Source of the DNA: Candidatus Omnitrophota bacterium
GTDB lineage: Bacteria; Omnitrophota; Gorgyraeia; Pluralincolimonadales; Pluralincolimonadaceae
DNA length: 23,825 bases
Direction of reading: 5' to 3'
Assembly (NCBI GenBank): GCA_041653595.1
Contig: JBAZFB010000019.1
Location: 1-23,825, forward strand
Shown here piece by piece: positions 15,060-23,146 of this stretch. Position 1 is the stretch's first letter, and every line of letters begins with the position of its first letter. The position numbers and the translations under genes were made by a program. The notes under the pieces are model-generated. The model saw nothing but the letters and a program-made list of their open reading frames with translations, had not been told where the DNA came from and did no database searches.

Positions 15060-15808
15060 TCCTGCTTTGCCTGTTCCAGTATCTCGTCGGGGATGTCAAA
15101 ATTCGCGTATACGTTCTGGACGTCTTCGTAATCCTCCAGCGCCTCGACTAGCGCAAGGACCTGTTTCGCCGGGGTGCCTGTGACCTTTACCGTCATCGTC
15201 GGGAGACTGGTCACCTCGGCCAGCTGGCATTCGATCTTGTTGTCATCGAGCGCCTTCTTGACCTTCTCGAAATCATGGGGGGCTGTCGTTATTTCATAGA
15301 CCGTATCTTCGGTCTTCATGTCTTCGGCGCCCGCGTTGAGGGCTATATCCATAAGCTTGTCTTCTTCGATCTTCGTCTTTTCGATGACGATCAGCCCCTT
15401 CTTATGGAAAAAGCGCGCGACAGCGCCCGGGCCGGCCATATTGCCGCCCTTGCGCGATAGGATATTCTTTATTTCTGCCGAGGCCCTGTTCTTGTTGTCG
15501 GTCAGGGCTTCGACCATTATAGCCACGCCGCCAGGCCCGTAGATCTCGTAATATATCGTCTCATAGACGACGCCGGGAAGCTCTCCGGTCCCCTTCTTTA
15601 TCGCCTTTTCTATGTTGTCCTTGGGCATGTTCACTTCTCTGGCCTTTGCCAGGGCAAAGCGGAGCCTCGGATTCACATCCGGGTCGCCGCCCCCGTCCTT
15701 CGCGGCGACGGTGATCTCTTTGGTCGCTTTGGTAAAGGCCCTGCCTTTTACGGCATCAGCGGCGGCTTTTTTGTTCTTTTGTGTCTTCCATTTTGAATGT
15801 CCGGACAT
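15056..15808 (-). CDS. yebC: YebC/PmpR family protein (translation or transcription factor)
   Basis: This is a 250-residue YebC/TACO1 family protein. Members were first described as transcription regulators, and more recent work on bacterial and mitochondrial members points to helping ribosomes through difficult stretches such as proline runs. Seen: the family start MSGHSKWKTQKNKKAAADAVKGRAFTK, NPRLRFALAKAREVNMPKDNIEKAIKKG, GPGGVAIMVEALTDNKNRASAEIKN, and MAGPGAVARFFHKKG. A CGGAGG site (15820-15825) lies 11 bases before the ATG. It is the first gene of the long operon and overlaps ruvC by 4 bp, matching the widely conserved yebC-ruvC linkage. Confidence 0.97.
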   Translation of the reverse strand: MSGHSKWKTQKNKKAAADAVKGRAFTKATKEITVAAKDGGGDPDVNPRLRFALAKAREVNMPKDNIEKAIKKGTGELPGVVYETIYYEIYGPGGVAIMVEALTDNKNRASAEIKNILSRKGGNMAGPGAVARFFHKKGLIVIEKTKIEEDKLMDIALNAGAEDMKTEDTVYEITTAPHDFEKVKKALDDNKIECQLAEVTSLPTMTVKVTGTPAKQVLALVEALEDYEDVQNVYANFDIPDEILEQAKQE

Positions 15809-15860
15809 CTCAGGAAATACCTCCGATTTAGATTAATTTTTCGTGGAATTTGAATACAAA

Positions 15861-15890
15861 ATTATACCATTTTGGGGGCTAAAATGTAAA
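15861..15890 (-). promoter_or_regulatory. Promoter of the yebC-ruvCAB-queA-tgt-secDF-recJ operon
   Basis: On the minus strand TTTACA (15890-15885) and TATAAT (15866-15861) are 18 bp apart, with TGG directly before TATAAT forming an extended -10. Start would be near 15854, giving a leader of about 46 bases that includes CGGAGG. The spacer holds an inverted repeat (CATTTT 15868-15873 and AAAATG 15881-15886) that might be an operator or just AT-rich chance. This is the strongest promoter upstream of the eleven-gene unit, within a 104-bp gap after the EF-G-like gene. Confidence 0.75.
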
Positions 15891-15912
15891 GGATTTTTGG
15901 GCGGGAACTGCG

Positions 15913-17964
15913 CTATTTGTGGTGCTCGTGGCCGTGGTTGGCGTGGCCGCCTGCCGCTTCTTCGGCCGCCTTCTTGGTGTTGGCAACTATCAGATTTGTG
16001 ATCTTGGCGGGAACTTCCTCGTAGTGGTCGAACTTCATCGAATATGAGCCGCGGCCGCCTGTCATGGAACGCAGTTCGGTCGCGTATTTGAACATCTCGG
16101 CCATGGGTATATTGGCTTTGACATACTCCTGTTTCCCTCTCCCCTCAATGCCCATTATCCTCCCGCGGCGGGAGTTAATATCGCCGGTTATCTGCCCGAG
16201 GTAATCATTAGGGACGATTATCTCTACGCCCATTATCGGCTCCAAAAGGACTGGGCTCGCCTGTTCCTGGCCGCTCTTGAAGGCCATCGAACCGGCTATC
16301 TGGAAAGCCATATCCGACGAATCGACCTCGTGGAACGAACCGTCGTATACGGTCACCCTGATATCGACGACAGGGTATCCGGCGAGGAAGCCCTTGGTCA
16401 TCGCTTCCCTTACGCCCTTCTCTACGGACGGGATAAATTGCCTCGGGATCGCTCCGCCGACGACTTTGTCCACGAACTCGAATTGCTGTCCGTGCGGCAA
16501 CGGCTGGAGCTCCAGCCAGCAGTCGCCGTATTGCCCGCGGCCGCCGGACTGCCTCTTGAATTTGCCCTGTATCTTGACGGCCTTTTTTATCGTCTCTTTA
16601 TAGGGGACTTTGGGAACGCCGACCTCTACATCTACGCCGAAACGCTTCTTCATCCTGTCGAGCATTACATCCAGGTGGAGGTCGCCCATTCCCGATATTA
16701 CGAGCTCGTGCGTCTGCTCGTTGCGGGTTATCCTGAACGTCGGGTCTTCCGAGGCGAGGCGCGTCAATGCGCCCATTATCTTCTCCTCATCCTGGCGCGT
16801 CTTGGGTTTTACGGAATCAGATATGCACGGTTCCGGGAATGACGTTGCCGGGAAGGCGATGGGGTTCCTCTCGTCGCAAAGGGAATCGTTATTATGTGAA
16901 TCCTTGAGTTTGGCGACTGCGGCTATATCCCCGGCGCCGGCCTTCTGTATGGGCACCTGCTCCTTACCCTGCAGGACATAGATCTGCCCTATACGCTCCT
17001 TGAGGTCCCTCGAAGAATTATAGAATCCGGTGTTCGATTCTATCGTCCCTGAGAATACCCTGAAGAGCGTAAGGTGGCCCACGTAAGGATCGAATATATC
17101 CTTGAATATGAATGCCGAGAAGGGTTCGGTATCGACGGGATTTCTCTTGGCCGGTTCTTTCGTCTTCGGGTTTATGCCCTCGACCGGCGGCCTGTCTGCC
17201 GGCGACGGGAAAAGGTCGACGATCGCGTCCAGGAGTTCTGTCACCCCGATATTCTGGACTGCCGAGCCGCAAAAGACCGGGATGATCTTTCCCGAGATAC
17301 ACGCCGACTTGAGCGCCTTGGCCATCTCCTCCCGGGAGATCTCTTTGCCTTCCAGGAATTCCTCGGTAAGCGTGTCGTCGGTCTCGACGACCGCGTCGAG
17401 CAACTCTTCCTTATATCTGCCGTCCTTCGGCAGGACGCCCTCTACGCCTTTAAGCGAAAGCTCCTCCCCTACGGGAAGCTGGAGCGCGACGCACTGTTTC
17501 CCGAACCTGTCGCGTATCGAGTTGAGGGTATTCTCAAAATTGGCGTTCTCTTTATCGAGTTTATTTATGAATATCGCGCGCGGAAGGTTCCTCTCCTCCA
17601 GGAATTGCCATACGCGTTCGGTCCCGACCTCTATGCCGTGGACCGCCTCGATCAAAAGCACGGCCGCGTCGGCCGCGCGCAATGGCGCTATCACGTCGCC
17701 GACGAAATCGGCGTACCCCGGCGTATCGAGGATATGGACCCTTGTGTTCTTCCAGATGAGGTGTAGGAATTTCGAGGTGATGGAGATCTTTCGTTCTATC
17801 TCGTCGGCATTGTAGTCGGAGTGGGTGTTGCCTTCCGCTACCTTTCCGAGCCGGGTGGTCATCTTGGCGTTAAAGAGGAGCGCCTCGATCAGTGAAGTCT
17901 TCCCCGAACCGGAATGCGAGACGAAAATTACGTTACGGACGTTCTGTGCGGGGTATCTATCCAT
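15913..17964 (-). CDS. Elongation factor G-like GTPase (EF-G-2 / FusA2 type)
   Basis: This is a 683-residue translational GTPase with the five-domain EF-G plan. G1 is SHSGSGKT (16-23), G3 is DTPGYADF (80-87), G4 is NKLD (134-137), and G5 lies in the PVFCGSAVQNIG stretch. Later domains include GMGDLHLDVMLDRMKKRFG and GRGQYGDCWLELQP. It departs from canonical EF-G in switch II, where the catalytic His of DTPGHVDF is replaced by Tyr84, and in the first loop (SHSGSGKT rather than AHIDAGKT). Both are features of the EF-G-2 paralog group found in Thermus and others. The tail ends GGHANHGHEHHK, a histidine-rich stretch. It stands alone with its own promoter. A canonical fusA is expected elsewhere. 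The precise role of this group is not settled. Confidence 0.88.
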   Translation of the reverse strand: MDRYPAQNVRNVIFVSHSGSGKTSLIEALLFNAKMTTRLGKVAEGNTHSDYNADEIERKISITSKFLHLIWKNTRVHILDTPGYADFVGDVIAPLRAADAAVLLIEAVHGIEVGTERVWQFLEERNLPRAIFINKLDKENANFENTLNSIRDRFGKQCVALQLPVGEELSLKGVEGVLPKDGRYKEELLDAVVETDDTLTEEFLEGKEISREEMAKALKSACISGKIIPVFCGSAVQNIGVTELLDAIVDLFPSPADRPPVEGINPKTKEPAKRNPVDTEPFSAFIFKDIFDPYVGHLTLFRVFSGTIESNTGFYNSSRDLKERIGQIYVLQGKEQVPIQKAGAGDIAAVAKLKDSHNNDSLCDERNPIAFPATSFPEPCISDSVKPKTRQDEEKIMGALTRLASEDPTFRITRNEQTHELVISGMGDLHLDVMLDRMKKRFGVDVEVGVPKVPYKETIKKAVKIQGKFKRQSGGRGQYGDCWLELQPLPHGQQFEFVDKVVGGAIPRQFIPSVEKGVREAMTKGFLAGYPVVDIRVTVYDGSFHEVDSSDMAFQIAGSMAFKSGQEQASPVLLEPIMGVEIIVPNDYLGQITGDINSRRGRIMGIEGRGKQEYVKANIPMAEMFKYATELRSMTGGRGSYSMKFDHYEEVPAKITNLIVANTKKAAEEAAGGHANHGHEHHK

Positions 17965-17975
17965 AAGTATTAGTC

Positions 17976-18004
17976 AATATAACGTAGGCGGAAATCCTTG
18001 TCAA
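17976..18004 (-). promoter_or_regulatory. Promoter of the EF-G-like gene, giving an almost leaderless mRNA
   Basis: TTGACA (18004-17999) and TATATT (17981-17976) are separated by 17 bp on the minus strand. Only 11 bases lie between the -10 box and the ATG at 17964, so the transcript should begin about 4 to 6 bases before the start codon. No ribosome binding site is visible, in agreement with a leaderless message. Confidence 0.65.
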
Positions 18005-18021
18005 GCGGAAAAAACGGCCTC

Positions 18022-18993
18022 TTACCTTGTAACGGTCAGGCTGATCTCTTTCCGCGCGTCGGCCAAAGTGGAATCGATCGAATTCTTGAGAAATTGCGGA
18101 TTGAGCATCATCGAGGTTGGCCCCTGTCCTGCTTCGCCGGGTTTCTTCTGCGCGGCAAATTCCATCGAATAGGCCGTATTAAGGAGAACGAGCTGGCGGA
18201 AGGATACTTCCAGGCTGCCGTGCACCTTGGGGTATAACGTCTTGACGTTGCCGCTCGAGTAATCCGTGAACATCCGCATCTGGTCGTTAGTCATCCGGAG
18301 CCATGAGGCGGACCATTCATCCCATTTCTTCTTGTCGAAATTCTTTTTGTTCGCTTCGTAGGCCGTATTCAAATCGCTGTAAAGCGATTGGACCCTGTCC
18401 GCGGTTTCGGTGAGGCGCTGCTTATCGCTCTTCTCCTTTTCGGATACCTGTGAAGCGGAACCAATGACCAGGTCGCATGACCCCGCGGCTATCTCCTTAT
18501 TATCCGCTTCCGCTCTCGCTTCGATGGCGTATTTACCCGGCGAAAGCTGTCTTTCGAAGGGCTCGATAAGGGTGAAAAAATCGCCGCTCCGGACGGTAAT
18601 ATTTTTCGTTATGAGGACCTTGTCCTGTCTCTTAAAATTGAGCGTAAGCTTTGTCCCGCGCGGCAGGTCGGCCTTACCCGTGATCCTTATCTTGCTCTTT
18701 GCGTATTCGGCTTTTAAACTTATGTTCGAAAGCGTTGCCGGCGCTTTCGCCGTCTCTTTGGAGTCGGCCTTGGAATAACCCTCAGCCGGTTCTTTTATCT
18801 CAAAAGATTTGATATCTTTCCTGCTCAGCTTCATCTTTCCGGAGCCCAGCTTTATCTCTATATAATCATCGGGCTGGCCTATTATCTGCCCGTTAAGCGT
18901 CCTGCCGTTCTGGAGAGTTATTGTATCGGCACGTGACGAAACCGGCATAAAAATAACTATCGCGATTGTCAACAATATGAATGCCTTCTTCAT
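18022..18993 (-). CDS. Secreted protein of unknown function
   Basis: I do not recognise this 323-residue protein as a named family. It has a signal peptide (MKKAFILLTIAIVIFMPVSSRA) and then a short beta-rich module, ITLQNGRTLNGQIIG with YIEIKLGSGKMKLSRKDI, of the kind found at the start of many secreted proteins in PVC-type bacteria. A predicted beta-sandwich follows (about 70-180: RITGKADLPRGTKLTLNFKR, SPGKYAIEARAEAD). After about residue 185 it is charged and helical. The ATG at 18993 is chosen because GGAGGGAAGGG precedes it; an upstream TTG at 19008 would place this site inside the gene. The ATG overlaps the stop of the GspK-like gene (ATGA), so it is made together with the pseudopilin. 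A periplasmic partner is inferred. Confidence 0.75.
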   Translation of the reverse strand: MKKAFILLTIAIVIFMPVSSRADTITLQNGRTLNGQIIGQPDDYIEIKLGSGKMKLSRKDIKSFEIKEPAEGYSKADSKETAKAPATLSNISLKAEYAKSKIRITGKADLPRGTKLTLNFKRQDKVLITKNITVRSGDFFTLIEPFERQLSPGKYAIEARAEADNKEIAAGSCDLVIGSASQVSEKEKSDKQRLTETADRVQSLYSDLNTAYEANKKNFDKKKWDEWSASWLRMTNDQMRMFTDYSSGNVKTLYPKVHGSLEVSFRQLVLLNTAYSMEFAAQKKPGEAGQGPTSMMLNPQFLKNSIDSTLADARKEISLTVTR

Positions 18994-21932
18994 GACCCTT
19001 CCCTCCAATATTTAATACGCGCCGTAGGCAAATAGGTGCACGTCAGGTCTTCAAAGACCGGGGTCTGCGAGCTCGTTGTATACTGGTCCTTACTAATATC
19101 CGATTTGGCTAATGCGATCTTGTATTGTATCCAGGAATTGGTCCCGCCTATGGCCGCGCCGTTACTGGCAGCGGCGGTCCAGCCCGAATCTGACGACGGG
19201 ATATTATTATAGGAAGTGGCCGTCCTGAAAGAAACTGCGGCGGTGTTACCGGACGGCGTCTGGGCCGACCAGGAAACCGTCCCCCATCTTATCGATCCCC
19301 CGCTGTAAAACGGCGTAGAGATAAGATACCCGCTCTCCGGTATGCAGCGAATATCGTCCCAATGTGTCTGCATCGTCGTGACGGCGCCGGCATAAGGCCA
19401 GGTGCCATTAAGGCCTATAATATGTTGTCCCCTATCAAGGTCGACCCAGTCCGCGCCCAGATATTGGTTGTTTGCCACAAATTTAAATATAGGATTTGAC
19501 GGGTAACCGGCCGCCCAATTCGCCACGTTATTCCTCTGGATGCCATTTACCCAGGAGGCATACTGGGCCGAACTCGCTCCGTTGTCCCATCCTATCATCG
19601 CCATTGCGCTCTCTGTGGTATAATTAAATTGCGGATGGAAGAAGGCGCCCTGATAGAGCCGTATCTCGCAAGTGTCCCCGTCCGGCCATAGAGGCCTGGG
19701 TTCGGTCAATACCTGATCTGTTCCGTGCGCATCAGTTAATAATGTTTTGTAACCATTGGGTAGCAGGCAATTCGCCCATCCCTGAGGGTCATCAGCGGAA
19801 CCTTTGGCGAAAAGCCAGCAACCGCAGCCGGTCCCTTCCGGCTGCCAATATTGGAAGCTGCCCGGCGCGGGAATGTTGTTAAGGGCCTCGCCGCTCTTAG
19901 ATTCCGGACTCTCTATGTATACGGGGGCGTTGCCGTTATTGGCGTCATATGCGGGGAAAAGTTGCGGTTCCATTACCGGATTTCCGTTTACATCATACGT
20001 ATAAACATTCATTACGCCGTCGCTGTTTTTGTCGTCAAAATAGATCCATTTGCCGCCGGCGGGCGCATAAGACGGATTTATCGGGGGATGGCCATCGACG
20101 TAGGGGCCTGTATATAATGTGGCTGAACCCCTCCAGGCTATCCGGCTAGACGGGGCCGGTGCTTTAAGATAACCCCTCACGAACACGCTTTGGGTATTGG
20201 GCTTAAAGTAATACCTGCTCAGCTCAAAATGCTTCGCCTCGTGGGTATTGCATTCGATGTAAATTTCGTTGTCGCCGTCCCCGTCGTTATCCCTGATATC
20301 CTGAAAACTCATATTTAAGGTCACGTCCGGGATGTTCCACCACGCGCGATTCCATTGATACCCCTTCATCATGGCGGTGGAAAAAGCCGGGTCCTCGTCG
20401 AAATTGTCCCAATAGCCGAGTTTCACCGAATCAAGGGTTTTGGTATAAGTCCCGGCCTCTTCCCAGCGCATCTTTGAGGCGCCGGCATCCCAGTAATCGC
20501 CCTCGGTCGGGCAGCTGTCGAGCCAGTTCACGTTAAAGACCTCGCCGTCGCGGAAATTACCCTGCTGGTTGAACCAGGCGGCGCAATACTCCTCTTTTGT
20601 CGTCTGCGTCCATGTGCCGAAGACCTCCACCGTCGCGGTCACCTGCCTGGTCGCCGCCGTCAGGCCGCTCGCGAGAACAGAAGCCGTGGAAGTTATGGTG
20701 TATATCCCCGCGTGGTTGTATGTAAGGCCCGTCTTCATCAGGGGGTCATAGCCGAGCCTCTCGGCCGGGACGACAGATGCGCCCGCCCAGCTGGCGCCTT
20801 TCCACTTTAACATCACCGTATTCCCGTAGGTGTTATCATAATATTCGATCCGGATCTTATGCCAGCCCGCCGCCTGGAACGTATAATCCCCGCTGTATTC
20901 GGTCGTGCCCTGGTCCTGCCAGCTCGTCCCCTGGAGGACATTGGCCGTATTGTCATCCAAAAAAAGTTTGGCGCCGTCGTCGACCATCACCCGAAAAGTG
21001 ATGGGTGTCCCGGTCTCGTCCGGCATTATCTCGATATAACCGTCCCATATGACGCCGAACCTGTCGACTCCGAAATTCACGATAGTGGCGATGGAGCCTC
21101 CGCCGGCGAACTCGGCGTCGTGCGTCTCAGACCAGCCCACATCGGAAGGAGTGGACTCATATCCGTCCGTGCCGGGAAGCTGGGTGTCATTGGGAGTTTG
21201 GTAGACAGGCCCGAGTTCGACGACCTTCTTGGCAAATCCCGCCTTATCTATGGTGACGTCCGGCGAGACCCCTGATATCCCCGGCCCGGATGCCCCCCCG
21301 TAATACCTCCCGAGAAGACCGCCTCTCATTATAGGCTTATAAAGCGTGATCTTGTCCTTATTGATGTTGAAAACGTCCTGGTCTATTCCCGTCGCGGCCC
21401 TTATCTCATTCATCGAATCGAAAGGTTTGTTCTTGCACTGCGCGGTTCCCTCGATATTGCCCGATATGCCGTTTATTGCCGTGTTTGTCGAATCCGTATC
21501 CCTGTAATCTATTATGTTCGCGACCTGCTGGTTTGTAAGGAATGTCTTAAGGATATCGATCTGACTGGCGTCCGTTTCGTCGAATGTATTGAGATTTACC
21601 TTATCTTCCTCGGACGTGATGGCAAGGGTATAGGTCCCTTCGCCAAGAGGGACGTTCGTTCCGCTAGAAGCGGCATAGCCTGCCACATAAGTCTTGAGGT
21701 TGGCATAGGAGGCAGAGGTTACCTGGGCGCGAATATCCATCACCGCTCTCTTTATGCCCGCCTCAGCTATATAACGCGCCCTTTCGGAATTTAGGAAATT
21801 GGCCGCTTCCTTGCGCGTAAGGAGCATGTTCAGGGCAAAGCTTATCCCGATAAGCGATATCAGGCCCAAAACGCCTATCGTCAACAGCAACGCTATGCCC
21901 CGCCTATTTTTCCCTGTCCAATGTTTCATCAC
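18990..21932 (-). CDS. GspK-like minor pseudopilin fused to a PA14 domain and a large extracellular region
   Basis: The 980-residue protein has a prepilin-type N-terminus (KNRRG, then IALLLTIGVLGLISLIGISFAL). A leucine replaces the +5 glutamate, which is typical of GspK/PilX tip proteins. Residues 45-200 read as GspK-like: ERARYIAEAGIKRAV, EEDKVNLNTFD, VANIIDYRDTD, NKPFDSMNEIRAATGI. Residues 203-395 form a PA14 domain (LLGRYYGG, WDGYIEIMP, FRVMVDDGAKLFLDD, AAGWHKIRIEYYD, VMLKWKG), a fold that often binds sugars. The rest (400-980) is rich in aromatic, Asn and Gly residues, with several Cys and Asp-rich loops (DNDGDGDNE, DDKNSDG) that could bind calcium. Its C-terminal about 100 residues resemble a beta-sandwich. 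GTG at 21932 or ATG at 21929 may start it. It follows H, I and J genes, fitting the K position. Confidence 0.85.
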   Translation of the reverse strand: MMKHWTGKNRRGIALLLTIGVLGLISLIGISFALNMLLTRKEAANFLNSERARYIAEAGIKRAVMDIRAQVTSASYANLKTYVAGYAASSGTNVPLGEGTYTLAITSEEDKVNLNTFDETDASQIDILKTFLTNQQVANIIDYRDTDSTNTAINGISGNIEGTAQCKNKPFDSMNEIRAATGIDQDVFNINKDKITLYKPIMRGGLLGRYYGGASGPGISGVSPDVTIDKAGFAKKVVELGPVYQTPNDTQLPGTDGYESTPSDVGWSETHDAEFAGGGSIATIVNFGVDRFGVIWDGYIEIMPDETGTPITFRVMVDDGAKLFLDDNTANVLQGTSWQDQGTTEYSGDYTFQAAGWHKIRIEYYDNTYGNTVMLKWKGASWAGASVVPAERLGYDPLMKTGLTYNHAGIYTITSTASVLASGLTAATRQVTATVEVFGTWTQTTKEEYCAAWFNQQGNFRDGEVFNVNWLDSCPTEGDYWDAGASKMRWEEAGTYTKTLDSVKLGYWDNFDEDPAFSTAMMKGYQWNRAWWNIPDVTLNMSFQDIRDNDGDGDNEIYIECNTHEAKHFELSRYYFKPNTQSVFVRGYLKAPAPSSRIAWRGSATLYTGPYVDGHPPINPSYAPAGGKWIYFDDKNSDGVMNVYTYDVNGNPVMEPQLFPAYDANNGNAPVYIESPESKSGEALNNIPAPGSFQYWQPEGTGCGCWLFAKGSADDPQGWANCLLPNGYKTLLTDAHGTDQVLTEPRPLWPDGDTCEIRLYQGAFFHPQFNYTTESAMAMIGWDNGASSAQYASWVNGIQRNNVANWAAGYPSNPIFKFVANNQYLGADWVDLDRGQHIIGLNGTWPYAGAVTTMQTHWDDIRCIPESGYLISTPFYSGGSIRWGTVSWSAQTPSGNTAAVSFRTATSYNNIPSSDSGWTAAASNGAAIGGTNSWIQYKIALAKSDISKDQYTTSSQTPVFEDLTCTYLPTARIKYWREGS

Positions 21933-22095
21933 GTTTCGAAATTCTCCACTTTTTTAATCCCCTCAGCCTATCCTATACACAGTTAACATGCCAAAGGGAT
22001 CGGTTTCTATATAAGTTTAGACCATAAAAACGGCCTTGTCAATGGTACTTTTTTGCTTTTTGGAATGAATTTATTGCTTAATAAACAGCCCTCTG
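21933..22095 (-). promoter_or_regulatory. 163-bp gap with a promoter for the GspK-PA14 gene
   Basis: On the minus strand TTGACA (22042-22037) and TAAACT (22019-22014) are 17 bp apart, with start near 22007 and a leader of about 75 bases ending with GGAG roughly 11 bases before the GTG. A 5-bp inverted repeat (22021-22025 with 22042-22046) brackets the -35 and spacer. An AT-only hairpin (22070-22085) sits after the GspJ-like stop, but it lacks GC pairs and is a poor terminator. No gene is seen in the gap. Confidence 0.65.
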
Positions 22096-22803
22096 CTACG
22101 GAATATAAACGCCGGTTGAGAAGGTTTGGGTCTTTGTGGAATTCGGCTCCTGGATAGTTAAAATTATCTGGACCTTAGACGGCTTTTGCCCTGCCTGGGC
22201 GCCGCCGGCCCTTGAATCCCACGTAGTCGTTTGAGTACCTGCGGAATCGAAAAAAGTCATGGAGAATGCCGGCTGTGTAGCAGAAGCAACGACATTATCG
22301 GCGATCTTGTGGTTCTTGCTGGGGACATCAGCCTGGTGCGCGCTGAAGTCATAGTCCGGCGCTCCGGTCTGGAAGTAATAATACCTTGTAAGCTCATGGG
22401 TAGTGCTGTTGAGCCAGTATCCGACCTGGCACAACTCGAACGTGGCGGTAGCGTCGTTCTGCGTAGGGTTAAGCGCGGCGACAAAAAAGACTTCGCTCCC
22501 CCCGCTCGGGGTTACCCATGTGCTTCCGGAGCCGGAAGCAAAACCGCGGAACGTGACATCCGGGTTGCCGGAATTCAAATATGCGGCCGAAAGGTCCCTC
22601 GTCATCATATCCAGGGAGGCGCGCGCGTTCTGGAAGACGTCAAGATGGCCCTGGGTCCTGCGCCATGAATCCAGGCCGGCCTTGAAGACTATAAATAGCG
22701 AGGTCGCGATTATAGAGAATATGACCGATACGACCAGTATCTCTATTAAGGTGAGGCCCTTTCTACGGGCCGAGCGACGCAATAATTGTGACGAAATTCT
22801 CAT
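22096..22803 (-). CDS. GspJ/PilW-like minor pseudopilin
   Basis: This 235-residue protein has a class III signal: basic leader LLRRSARRKG, cleavage after Gly16, then LTLIEILVVSVIFSIIATSLF with Glu at +5. The next segment (ASLDMMTRDLSAAYL) is typical of GspJ/PilW, in which the helix continues into RxxLDxMxRDL. A C-terminal beta-rich domain follows (AFSMTFFDSAGTQTTTWD, KVQIILTIQEP, STGVYIP). The start overlaps the GspI-like gene by 41 bp. A TTG eight codons in (22782) would shorten this, but the longer leader is kept. It is the J position in the H-I-J-K order. Confidence 0.85.
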   Translation of the reverse strand: MRISSQLLRRSARRKGLTLIEILVVSVIFSIIATSLFIVFKAGLDSWRRTQGHLDVFQNARASLDMMTRDLSAAYLNSGNPDVTFRGFASGSGSTWVTPSGGSEVFFVAALNPTQNDATATFELCQVGYWLNSTTHELTRYYYFQTGAPDYDFSAHQADVPSKNHKIADNVVASATQPAFSMTFFDSAGTQTTTWDSRAGGAQAGQKPSKVQIILTIQEPNSTKTQTFSTGVYIP

Positions 22804-23146
22804 TAAGGGTTCTCTGTTTATAATTCCATGATACGGTTAACGTGACCTGTTGGCAATTTGCCGGCAACCCGGATGTAGAGACCGTGACCGCATAGTTGAA
22901 CCTCGGATCGGAAAAAGCGCCGCTTGTCGGCAAGACGCCTGTTGCCCCGTAGCCCACCCTCTTTATCTCCTCCATCTTATCCTGCGCGAATATCGTGGCT
23001 TTAGTCAGGTCGGCGGACCGGCTCGCCGAATCGAAACCGACCGGGAATAGCGCCAGGACCGCGAGTATCCCTATCATCAGGATGCCGAGAGAGATGACTA
23101 TCTCTATTAAAGTAAAACCCTTTGCATTAGAAATGAATTTTATCAT
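22763..23146 (-). CDS. GspI/PilV-like minor pseudopilin
   Basis: This 127-residue protein has leader MIKFISNAKG, processing after Gly10, and FTLIEIVISLGILMIGILAVLALFP with Glu at +5. The segment ATIFAQDKMEEIKR after the helix is diagnostic of the GspI/PilV type (family pattern A.n.A.eklEel). A small beta domain follows (FNYAVTVSTSG, QVTLTVSWN). The ATG overlaps the GspH-like stop (ATGA). Length matches GspI (about 120-130). It probably joins the tip complex with the neighbouring J and K proteins. Confidence 0.85.
   Translation of the reverse strand: MIKFISNAKGFTLIEIVISLGILMIGILAVLALFPVGFDSASRSADLTKATIFAQDKMEEIKRVGYGATGVLPTSGAFSDPRFNYAVTVSTSGLPANCQQVTLTVSWNYKQRTLNENFVTIIASLGP

Noticed and set aside
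18994..19008. TTG 19008 as start of the secreted protein
   Set aside because: The GGAGGG that serves as ribosome binding site for the ATG at 18993 lies within those codons, and the signal peptide begins properly at MKKAF.
22070..22085. Terminator after the GspJ-like gene
   Set aside because: The stem is six A-T pairs with no GC content; too weak to call.
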